Shown here: one piece after another, positions 1-5,202 of the stretch
Layout: each line of letters starts with the position of its first letter
Position numbering within the stretch: position 1 is the first letter of the stretch
DNA from: Bacteroidia bacterium
GTDB taxonomy: Bacteria; Bacteroidota; Bacteroidia; Bacteroidales; BM520
Reading direction: 5' to 3'
Assembly (NCBI GenBank): GCA_009930445.1
Contig: RZYD01000192.1
Coordinates: forward strand, 1 to 5,202
DNA length: 5,202 bases
Translations under genes and position numbers: made by a program
The notes under the pieces: generated by a model
Told to the model about the DNA's origin: nothing
What the model saw: only the letters and a program-made list of their open reading frames with translations
Databases searched by the model: none

Positions 1-237
1 ATAAGTGGAGACGAATTGACGTTGAACGGGGAGGGATGTTTAAACGCAAAAGGACAATCCGTTTTGAAATTTTCCAGGCAGTTTATCCATCAAATTGAAA
101 TTATGGAGCAAAAAAATTATGAATTGAAAAGTTCGAGAGTCCACTTCATTCTTTATTGGCTAAAAGAAGGAACACAAGAAGAAATAAAAATTATTTTACC
201 TGAACTTTGTTTTGAAAAAAAGCAGAAGGAAGAATAG
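1..237 (+). CDS. C-terminal end of an unrecognised protein (5' end outside window)
   Basis: The frame is open from base 1 to a TAG stop at 235-237, giving 78 codons, and has no start that must be used. The TTG at 16 and the ATG at 103 are probably internal, so the gene most likely begins before the window. The visible peptide starts ISGDELTLNGEG and ends in a Lys/Glu-rich tail (FEKKQKEE). Judged by eye it looks like a small mixed alpha/beta fold: a short strand (DELTLNG), an amphipathic helix (VLKFSRQFIHQIEIMEQ), then two strands (RVHFILYWL and EEIKIILPEL). There is no signal peptide, membrane segment or catalytic motif I can name, so it is probably cytoplasmic. It is convergent with the response regulator at 360-740. 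I do not recognise the family and assign no function. The coherent amphipathic pattern and normal codon composition favour a real coding sequence. Confidence 0.6.
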   Translation: MSGDELTLNGEGCLNAKGQSVLKFSRQFIHQIEIMEQKNYELKSSRVHFILYWLKEGTQEEIKIILPELCFEKKQKEE

Positions 238-281
238 AAGTTTAATAAAAACCTATTTTCACACTTTTTGAGATGCTACCT

Positions 282-317
282 AAAAAACGGGGGATTTAGC
301 GTTTGCCAACTCCCCCG
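282..317 (-). terminator. Rho-independent terminator of the porP/sprF-response regulator operon
   Basis: Read on the minus strand, a 7-bp perfect stem CGGGGGA/TCCCCCG (311-317 with 288-294) is followed directly by TTTTTT (287-282). The intervening 16 bases can extend the hairpin past one G-A mismatch with UUGGC/GCUAA (one G-U pair) around an AAAC loop. It lies about 43 bases after the stop of the response regulator. On the plus strand the stem is not followed by a T-run, so it would work poorly for the gene ending at 237. Confidence 0.85.
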
Positions 318-359
318 GAACAGAATTATACTGATGTTTGTGTTGTGGTCGCTCGATTA

Positions 360-740
360 TCAATCATTAAGGTGTTTCTCTATTTTCCCAAACAGTTCAT
401 CACGTTGATACGGTTTATTTAAAAAATCATTCATCCCGGCATCCAGGCTTCGCTGTTTATAATCGTCTTCCGGAAAAGCAGATAAAGCTAATATGGGTGT
501 GTGTTTACCGTCAATGCGGATTCGTTTTGTGGCTTCCAGCCCATCCATTCCCGGCATGGAAATATCCATGATCACCAGGTCAAATTCACCCAAATGCATG
601 GCTTCCACTGCCTTCTCGCCATTATTAACCACGGTACAGGTATACCCTTTCGACTTAAGATCGGCTTCTATCAGTTTCTGGCTCAGGAACTCATCCTCAG
701 CAACCAAAATGCGTTTTTTATCTTCTCTATCCAGTATCAT
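360..740 (-). CDS. Stand-alone receiver-domain response regulator (CheY-like)
   Basis: This 126-residue protein is one complete receiver (REC) domain with almost nothing on either side, so it has no DNA-binding or enzymatic output domain. The REC landmarks are all present: the acidic Mg2+ pocket in VAEDE (residues 13-17), the phospho-acceptor Asp59 in VIMDISMPGMDG, the switch Ser87 in LALSA, an aromatic switch position (Phe106), and the invariant Lys109 in NKP. It should accept a phosphoryl group from a histidine kinase or the receiver of a hybrid kinase and act by protein-protein contact, as CheY and other single-domain regulators do. Its start lies 16 bases after the stop of the PorP/SprF gene, which implies co-transcription, and a strong terminator follows it. 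The ATG at 740 fits the usual REC start (KKRILVAEDE). The upstream sequence has only a weak purine run, as is usual in Bacteroidetes. The partner kinase and target are not in the window. Confidence 0.95.
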   Translation of the reverse strand: MILDREDKKRILVAEDEFLSQKLIEADLKSKGYTCTVVNNGEKAVEAMHLGEFDLVIMDISMPGMDGLEATKRIRIDGKHTPILALSAFPEDDYKQRSLDAGMNDFLNKPYQRDELFGKIEKHLND

Positions 741-756
741 ATTCTGAATTTCTTAA

Positions 757-1713
757 TTAAAAATAGCGTTTGCTTTTTTCGTACCGTTTGTAAAGATCAA
801 AATCCCAACTGAGCATAAATTCGTGTGAACCCATTGAATGCTGTGAAAGTTCATTAAGAATCACATCGTAAGAGTAACCAATTTTCAAATCTTCCCGAAT
901 GGTCACTTCAGCAAGAAGTACTACTGCATTACGACCTGTTCTGTAAGAGGCACCCAGCATTATTTTATCTTTCAGAAAAACATTGGTGTTTATGTCGACA
1001 GAAACGGGAGCATTGCGGGTATAGCTGATTAATGCAGAAGGCTTGAGTACAATGTCATCGCCCAGATCAATCAGGAAACCGGCCGTAGCATAAAAATGGC
1101 GGGCCAAAATGGCATAGGGAGAATCCTCAAAATTATCTTCTTTTGAGAAAAGACTTTCGAAGAGGTGCTTTGAAGAAGCTCCGGCATACCAGTTTCTTCC
1201 GGTATAATAAACCCCAAAATTCACATCCGGAGTAAATTGGGTAGCAGGTACATTGAAAACATTCACATCATACTGATCTTTCAATAGAAGTTTCTGAAGG
1301 TCAACACCCTGTTGAATGAACCCTCCCTGAAGACCAAAAGCAAGCCGACCCTGACCTACACGTATGCGATAGGCATAGTTGGCCATAACACCCAAATCTT
1401 TTGTAGCGCCCAACTGATCGTTATAAATCAGAAAACCCAAGGCTACATTTTCGTTTTGTAAGGGAGTTTGTACTGAAAAGGTAGAAGTGAGAGGAGCACC
1501 GTCCATACCAACCCACTGATTTCTGTGCACCAATGTAGCAGTAAGCACATCACGACTTCCGGAGTAGGCAGGATTGAGAATCATCTGGTTAAACATGTAC
1601 TGGCTAAATAAAGCATCCTGCTGAGCAAACGCACTGAATCCTGCCATCAGTGAAACTGAGGTCAGAATTACAACGATTATTTTTTTCAGTGCGTTCATTA
1701 ATTGTCGTGTCAT
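757..1713 (-). CDS. PorP/SprF-family type IX secretion system outer-membrane protein
   Basis: At 318 residues it matches the usual length of the PorP/SprF family. It begins with an export signal: basic residues, a hydrophobic core (IIVVILTSVSLMAGF) and a probable cleavage after FSAFA, leaving QQDALFSQYM as the mature N-terminus. The family signature follows (FNQMILNPAYSGSRD, residues 41-55, then HRNQWVGMDGAP, 63-74). The rest is alternating hydrophobic/polar strands typical of an outer-membrane beta-barrel (for example PDVNFGVYY 162-170 and GSHEFMLSW 295-303), and it ends in Phe. Family knowledge: PorP is a T9SS component, and SprF-type paralogues are needed to secrete specific proteins with type B C-terminal domains. 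The gene upstream on the same strand encodes exactly such a protein, so I infer this is its dedicated partner, nearer to SprF than to core PorP. The start at 1713 is uncertain: the in-frame ATG at 1698 gives MNALKKIIVV, a more typical signal peptide, and leaves a more normal leader after the predicted promoter. It has its own promoter and is followed after 16 bases by the response regulator. Confidence 0.95.
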   Translation of the reverse strand: MTRQLMNALKKIIVVILTSVSLMAGFSAFAQQDALFSQYMFNQMILNPAYSGSRDVLTATLVHRNQWVGMDGAPLTSTFSVQTPLQNENVALGFLIYNDQLGATKDLGVMANYAYRIRVGQGRLAFGLQGGFIQQGVDLQKLLLKDQYDVNVFNVPATQFTPDVNFGVYYTGRNWYAGASSKHLFESLFSKEDNFEDSPYAILARHFYATAGFLIDLGDDIVLKPSALISYTRNAPVSVDINTNVFLKDKIMLGASYRTGRNAVVLLAEVTIREDLKIGYSYDVILNELSQHSMGSHEFMLSWDFDLYKRYEKSKRYF

Positions 1714-1953
1714 TAACGTTATGATGCAAAACTAACACCCACATGAACACGCATCAATTGGGGCAAATACGGATTTTTCAAACTGTGTGAATAGGTATAT
1801 TTACGTAGTTCCACGTAGACAGATTTTAACTGATAAATTCATTTCCGGTACACCTTACCCTATATCACTGATTTACAGTTATATAAAAATCAATTACGAA
1901 TAAATTATGGGATAGAGCGGTACTACGCCTATTGCGTATGGGTAGAATTGCTA
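1714..1953. other. Intergenic region between the adhesin terminator and porP/sprF
   Basis: About 240 AT-rich bases with no convincing coding sequence on either strand. Besides the promoter at 1727-1757, two small symmetric elements are visible. ACGTAG occurs twice ten bases apart (1803-1808 and 1813-1818), and the same bases also give an inverted TACGT/ACGTA pair. An imperfect palindrome lies at 1923-1945 (CTAC...GTAG ends, interrupted stem). Either could be an operator or leftover structure; neither matches a site I recognise. Confidence 0.4.
1727..1757 (-). promoter_or_regulatory. Bacteroidetes-type sigma-ABfA promoter for porP/sprF and the response regulator
   Basis: On the minus strand, TTG (1757-1755) is separated by exactly 20 bases from TAGTTTTG (1734-1727). 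This fits the Bacteroidetes primary-sigma consensus of a TTG -33 element and a TAnnTTTG -7 element spaced about 19-21 bases apart. Transcription would begin near 1720-1723, giving a leader of about 7-10 bases to the ATG at 1713 or about 22-25 bases to the ATG at 1698. The position just upstream of an open reading frame and downstream of a terminator supports it. It is a motif match only. Confidence 0.6.
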
Positions 1954-1991
1954 AAAGAAAAAGCCACGGAAAATAAGGATTCCGTGGCTTT
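1954..1991 (-). terminator. Rho-independent terminator of the HYR adhesin gene
   Basis: A perfect 12-bp inverted repeat, AAAGCCACGGAA (1991-1980 on the minus strand) and TTCCGTGGCTTT (1971-1960), encloses an 8-base loop. It is followed on the minus strand by a T-rich tract, with the stem's TTT running into TTCTTTT. It begins 22 bases after the adhesin stop codon. The plus-strand side is followed by GAAAAATTTT rather than a T-run, so it acts on minus-strand transcription. It should separate the adhesin transcript from the porP/sprF transcript. Confidence 0.92.
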
Positions 1992-2013
1992 GAAAAATTT
2001 TCTATCTTAATAA

Positions 2014-5000
2014 TTATTTCAGATATATCCAGCCTTTATACGGCTCTTGAATATTGACATCATTTAGTTTTATTATGTAATAATATGTACCTTCAGGCAA
2101 TTTATTACCCTTACTATTTTTACCTTCCCATCGCACAGACGTATTATTATATCCTTTCAAAGATAATATCTTATCGCCCCACCGATTGAAGATAGAAAGT
2201 TCATTATTCTCATAATATTCAATATTCTCAATGTGCCAGTAATCATTCTGTCCATCGCTATCCGGAGTAATGGTGTTGTATATTACAATATCACGGCCGG
2301 TTGTATCAGGCAGAATAGTGATATAAACATACGCACTGTCGCAGAGCGATGGAGTACCGGAGTCACAAATTTTATAACAGAATTCATCGTAGGTCGCGGA
2401 GATGCCTTCATTAGTCTGATAAAGAATGGTTTGGTCATCCTGAATAATAACAAATCCATTCATTGGCTCGCTGCACAAGGTCACCGTCAGTTCATCACCA
2501 TCAGGATCATAATCATTCTCCAAAACAGGGATAAAGCGTGTAACACCGACCGAAGTAGTGTCATAATCATCTATGGCAACCGGAGGAAGATTGTCACTTC
2601 CGGTTACGGTAATAAATACCGTTGCAATAGCACAATAACCTGTGGCATCACATACCTGATAATCAAACTGATCATTGCCGAAGAAATCCTGATCCGGTGA
2701 ATAAGTAACGCTACCCGCCAGGTTGTTAATTTCCAGCTTACCACTAACCGGGTTATCCAAAATCATCAAGGTTGATGGGTCAAGATTATTGTCACAATCG
2801 CGGTCGTTCGCCATAACCATAACATTTACCGGTGTATTCAGCGCCGTAGTAGCATAATCATCCACGGCCTCAGGCGTACCAATAATCGTTACCGTCATTT
2901 GACACTGGGCCTGGACATCATTGTTATCCGTAACAGTCCAGACTACAACAGTCTCTCCAACCGGATATACACCAGAGGCATCATCCGTATTATTAAAACT
3001 ATTAAGAATACGTTGGATTCCCGCGGGCGAATCAACCTCCGGCTGATCGATGGTAACTGCTGCCTCACATGCTCCCGGGTCAGTAATAAACCCGATATCG
3101 CCCGGACAGGTAATTTCCGGAGCCTCCTGAGCGATTACAGTAATTCGCATAGTGCAGGAGGCCGTTAAGCCGTTCCAATCAGTTACCGTCCAGGTAACCA
3201 CTGTAAGCCCAACAGGATAATACCCACTGGCATCGTTGGTACCGGTAAAATCATTAATCAATGATTCAATACCGCAATTATCGGAAACCACCGGCTGTTC
3301 AACCTGAATAAACACCGTACTCTGGCCGTTAACATATTCTGTTATATCCGCAGGGCATTCGATTTGTGGATTTTCCATATCAACTACCACTACATTCATA
3401 CTACAAGTTGAACTATTGCCATGAATATCCGTAACGGTCCATATTACTTCTGTTGTACCGACCGGATAAGTATCAGAGGCATCCGCAGTATTATTATAAC
3501 TGTTCACCAGAGCGTCAACACCACAGTTATCACTTACCACCGGAGTTTCAATAACCACTGCTGCATTACAGAACCCCGCATCATTGGGTACTTCTATATT
3601 CGACGGGCAAGTAATCTGCGGAACTTCAGAATCGGAGACCGTAATTTGCATTACACAGGTATTTGTATTCCCGGAAAAATCAATAACCGTCCATGTTACA
3701 AGGGTGGTCCCGACCGGATACACACCCGAAGCATCAGCACTATTGTTAAAATCGTTAACAAGCAATTCGATTCCACAATTATCGGCAACCTCAGGTACCG
3801 GAACAGTAACATTGGCGCTACATAAACCTACATCATTCTGAACGATCAGGTTATCCTGACAAACAATTGAAGGAATTTCACTATCCATTACAGTTATCAC
3901 ATGGCTGCATTCTGTAACATTGCCGTAGATATCCGTTACAATCCACGTTACCGTTGTTATTCCCACAGGATAAACTCCGGAAGCATCTGAAGTTCCATTG
4001 AAATCGTTCAGAATGGAAGCTACTCCACAATTGTCTGCTACCTCGGGTTGAGGCACAGAAACAAACGCTTCACAACTTCCCGGATCGGTTACAGTTACGA
4101 TATTTTCAGGACAAACCATTACCGGATTTTCACCATCAGTTACCGTAATCTGCATTGTACAACTGTTCGCATTCCCGTTAATATCGGTTGCTGTCCATAC
4201 GACATCTGTTGTACCGACCGGATACAATCCACTGGCATCATTGGTACCTGTAATACTATTAATTAGAGATAAGACACCACAATTTTCCACAATCTCCGGT
4301 GGAATCACAGTAACCCAGGCCTCACACAAGCCAGGATCAGAAGAAACAGTGATCGTTTCGGGGCAGAAAATTGCAGGGGCAATATCATCCACTACAGTTA
4401 CCGTCATTGAACATACGGTGCTGTTACCATGGATATCCAATACGGTCCATTCAACCGCTGTTGTACCCACAGGATAAGTTCCCGAGGCATTCGATGTATT
4501 GGTATAATTATTAACAACTGAAGCAACTCCACAATTATCAGCATACTCAGGTTCGGGAATTACAACCGCTGCGTTACAAGCAGATACTGCAGCACTGACT
4601 ATTATATCCGCTGGACAAGAAATCACAGGCATTTGATTATCAATAACTTCTATGATCTGCTCACAGCCAGATTGGTTTCCTGAATTATCAGTTACCGTCC
4701 AGACAAGGGTATGAACACCAACCGGATAGGTATCCGTTGCATTGGATGTATTGTTGTAACTATTGACAATTGCGGCGATACCACAATTATCAGCAACTTC
4801 CGGAGAAGGCACCGTAACTACAGCAGAACAAGACGAAGGATCAACAAACACGGTGATGTCCTCCCCGCATACAATGGAAGGCATTTCCACATCAACAACC
4901 GTTATCGACTGCTCGCAGATAGCACTATTACCAGAAACATCCGTTACCGTCCAAATAACTGTAGTGGTCCCAACCGGATATACACCCGAAGCATTTGTTG

Positions 5001-5202
5001 AATTATTATAACTGTTAACCACATTTGCCACCTCACAATTATCAGAAACGACAGGTAAAGAAACAGTAACTGTAGCCGAACACAAACCCGGGTCATTATT
5101 TTGCAACGTAATATCAGGAGGACATACAATTACAGGATCAACATCATCCACAACCGTTACCAGCTGCTCGCAGGTGGTCGTATTGCCCGTTGCATCTTCC
5201 AC
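2014..5202 (-). CDS. Giant HYR-repeat cell-surface/secreted protein with T9SS type B sorting domain (N-terminus outside window)
   Basis: The frame is open for 1062 codons from the right edge to a TAA at 2014-2016. The first codon in view, GTG, is not a start: it falls inside a HYR repeat (VEDATGN, equivalent to WTVTDxxGN elsewhere), so the signal peptide and more of the protein lie upstream. Domains in order: tail of one HYR repeat (residues 1-19), nine complete HYR repeats (20-775), two Big_9/cadherin-like Ig domains (about 776-867 and 868-965), and a gliding-motility-associated C-terminal domain (about 970-1062). HYR domains are Ig-like beta-sandwiches linked to adhesion. The C-terminal domain marks export across the outer membrane by the T9SS. 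The paired cysteines in each repeat suit oxidised extracellular folding. I infer a long stalk-like surface adhesin or matrix protein, comparable in plan to SprB but not shown to be its orthologue. The neighbouring PorP/SprF protein is its likely secretion partner. A strong terminator follows the gene; its promoter is not in view. Confidence 0.95.
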   Translation of the reverse strand: MEDATGNTTTCEQLVTVVDDVDPVIVCPPDITLQNNDPGLCSATVTVSLPVVSDNCEVANVVNSYNNSTNASGVYPVGTTTVIWTVTDVSGNSAICEQSITVVDVEMPSIVCGEDITVFVDPSSCSAVVTVPSPEVADNCGIAAIVNSYNNTSNATDTYPVGVHTLVWTVTDNSGNQSGCEQIIEVIDNQMPVISCPADIIVSAAVSACNAAVVIPEPEYADNCGVASVVNNYTNTSNASGTYPVGTTAVEWTVLDIHGNSTVCSMTVTVVDDIAPAIFCPETITVSSDPGLCEAWVTVIPPEIVENCGVLSLINSITGTNDASGLYPVGTTDVVWTATDINGNANSCTMQITVTDGENPVMVCPENIVTVTDPGSCEAFVSVPQPEVADNCGVASILNDFNGTSDASGVYPVGITTVTWIVTDIYGNVTECSHVITVMDSEIPSIVCQDNLIVQNDVGLCSANVTVPVPEVADNCGIELLVNDFNNSADASGVYPVGTTLVTWTVIDFSGNTNTCVMQITVSDSEVPQITCPSNIEVPNDAGFCNAAVVIETPVVSDNCGVDALVNSYNNTADASDTYPVGTTEVIWTVTDIHGNSSTCSMNVVVVDMENPQIECPADITEYVNGQSTVFIQVEQPVVSDNCGIESLINDFTGTNDASGYYPVGLTVVTWTVTDWNGLTASCTMRITVIAQEAPEITCPGDIGFITDPGACEAAVTIDQPEVDSPAGIQRILNSFNNTDDASGVYPVGETVVVWTVTDNNDVQAQCQMTVTIIGTPEAVDDYATTALNTPVNVMVMANDRDCDNNLDPSTLMILDNPVSGKLEINNLAGSVTYSPDQDFFGNDQFDYQVCDATGYCAIATVFITVTGSDNLPPVAIDDYDTTSVGVTRFIPVLENDYDPDGDELTVTLCSEPMNGFVIIQDDQTILYQTNEGISATYDEFCYKICDSGTPSLCDSAYVYITILPDTTGRDIVIYNTITPDSDGQNDYWHIENIEYYENNELSIFNRWGDKILSLKGYNNTSVRWEGKNSKGNKLPEGTYYYIIKLNDVNIQEPYKGWIYLK
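2017..2295 (-). other. T9SS type B (gliding motility-associated, CHU_C-like) C-terminal sorting domain
   Basis: Residues about 970-1062 carry the hallmark order of this domain: ITPDSDGQNDYW (978-989), a central strand pair with SIFNRWGDKI (1003-1012), a Trp-Gly segment (WEGKNSKGN, 1025-1033), the conserved LPEGTYYYIIKL (1035-1046), and the end strand YKGWIYLK at the very C-terminus. In Bacteroidetes this domain directs a protein through the T9SS, and type B domains generally depend on a PorP/SprF-type partner, as found next door. Confidence 0.93.
2308..2877 (-). other. Two Big_9 / cadherin-like Ig domains in the adhesin
   Basis: Residues 776-867 and 868-965 of the adhesin are two similar domains. 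Each starts with a DDY-containing strand (EAVDDYATTALNTPVNV; VAIDDYDTTSVGVTRFIPV), followed by an Asn-Asp segment (MANDRDCDNNLDP; LENDYDPDGDEL), a G-rich turn, a (Y)SPDxDFFGNDQFDYQVCD-like strand in the first copy, and a final hydrophobic strand (ATVFITVTG; AYVYITIL). This is the pattern of the tandem-95/Big_9 family common in bacterial surface proteins. The acidic NDYDPDGDEL segment could bind calcium (inference). The pair links the HYR stalk to the sorting domain. Confidence 0.8.
2878..5202 (-). repeat. Tandem array of HYR repeats, ~252 bp / 84 residues each (nine complete plus one partial)
   Basis: Unit boundaries on the window are: partial 5146-5202; R1 4891-5145; R2 4639-4890; R3 4387-4638; R4 4135-4386; R5 3883-4134; R6 3631-3882; R7 3379-3630; R8 3130-3378; R9 2878-3129. 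R2-R7 and R9 are exactly 84 codons, R1 is 85 and R8 is 83. Each unit has a shared plan: P-x-I-x-C-P, then Cys2 in a DPGxC-like turn, then PEVADNCG (Cys3), a variable Asn/Asp/Ser/Thr loop, DASGxYPVGTT, WTVTDxxGN, and Cys4. Cysteine spacing is 13-15-40 residues within a unit (14-15-40 in R1), with 16 residues from Cys4 to the next unit's Cys1. Synonymous positions differ widely between units, for example in the YPVG and WTVTD codons, so the copies are old or well diverged at the DNA level. Confidence 0.95.

Noticed and set aside
360..740. The receiver protein as PorX, the known T9SS regulator
   Set aside because: PorX carries an additional large C-terminal effector domain. This protein is a bare 126-residue receiver.
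493..812. Two plus-strand open frames opposite the response regulator
   Set aside because: The minus-strand receiver domain has every catalytic residue in place, while the plus-strand frames have no domain features and no promoter or ribosome-site support.
1960..1991. The 12-bp hairpin as a bidirectional terminator or a mobile-element end
   Set aside because: Only the minus-strand side runs into a T-rich tract, no plus-strand gene needs it, and there is no target-site duplication or transposase nearby.
2233..5011. Plus-strand open frames opposite the adhesin (for example at 2233-2700, 3421-3825, 4711-5001)
   Set aside because: They are antisense shadows of the HYR repeats. They recur at the repeat period, have low-complexity Ile/Arg/Asn-rich translations, and match no recognisable fold.
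4944..5129. Minus-strand open frame of 61 codons inside the adhesin
   Set aside because: It is a frame-shifted reading of repeat R1. The in-frame HYR reading has intact motifs throughout, so this is neither a separate gene nor a frameshift.
5200..5202. GTG at the right edge as the start codon of the HYR protein
   Set aside because: It encodes the Val of a repeat strand (VEDATGN, aligned with WTVTDxxGN in the other units), and there is no signal peptide after it. The gene clearly continues beyond the window.
2878..5202. Regularly spaced repeats as a CRISPR-like array
   Set aside because: The period is about 252 bp, the copies are diverged, and the whole stretch is one open coding frame of HYR domains.

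Overview
The window is a piece of a Bacteroidota (Bacteroidetes) chromosome with a type IX secretion system (T9SS). Four things show this: a PorP/SprF-family outer-membrane protein, a gliding-motility-type (type B) T9SS C-terminal sorting domain, a long array of bacterial HYR repeats, and a Bacteroidetes-type promoter (TTG-N20-TAGTTTTG) with no clear Shine-Dalgarno sequences. The species cannot be named from this window.

Layout. Positions 1-237 (+) hold the last 78 codons of a gene that starts before the window; its product is not recognised. Positions 238-359 are a convergent intergenic gap with a strong minus-strand terminator (282-317). Everything after that reads on the minus strand, so in transcription order from the right edge it is: (i) a giant secreted adhesin-like protein, 2014-5202, with its N-terminus beyond the right edge; the visible part has nine complete HYR repeats of about 84 residues plus the tail of another, then two Big_9/cadherin-like Ig domains, then the T9SS type B sorting domain; (ii) a sharp terminator (1954-1991); (iii) an intergenic region with a recognisable promoter (1727-1757); (iv) a PorP/SprF-like protein (757-1713); (v) 16 bases later, a stand-alone receiver-domain response regulator (360-740); (vi) the terminator at 282-317.

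How the genes fit together. A large type B CTD protein followed by a PorP/SprF homologue is a familiar Bacteroidetes arrangement, like SprB with SprF in Flavobacterium, where the SprF-type protein is needed to secrete its partner. The likely reading is that the HYR protein is exported through the T9SS and displayed or released with the help of the linked PorP/SprF protein. The CheY-like regulator is almost certainly co-transcribed with porP/sprF. This suggests a signalling link, but no histidine kinase or output domain is visible here.

I see no mobile element, CRISPR array, RNA gene or clearly new system. The points most worth a second look are the regular HYR array with its complementary cysteine losses in the last two repeats, hints of a four-unit higher-order duplication, and the adhesin/PorP/receiver gene grouping.
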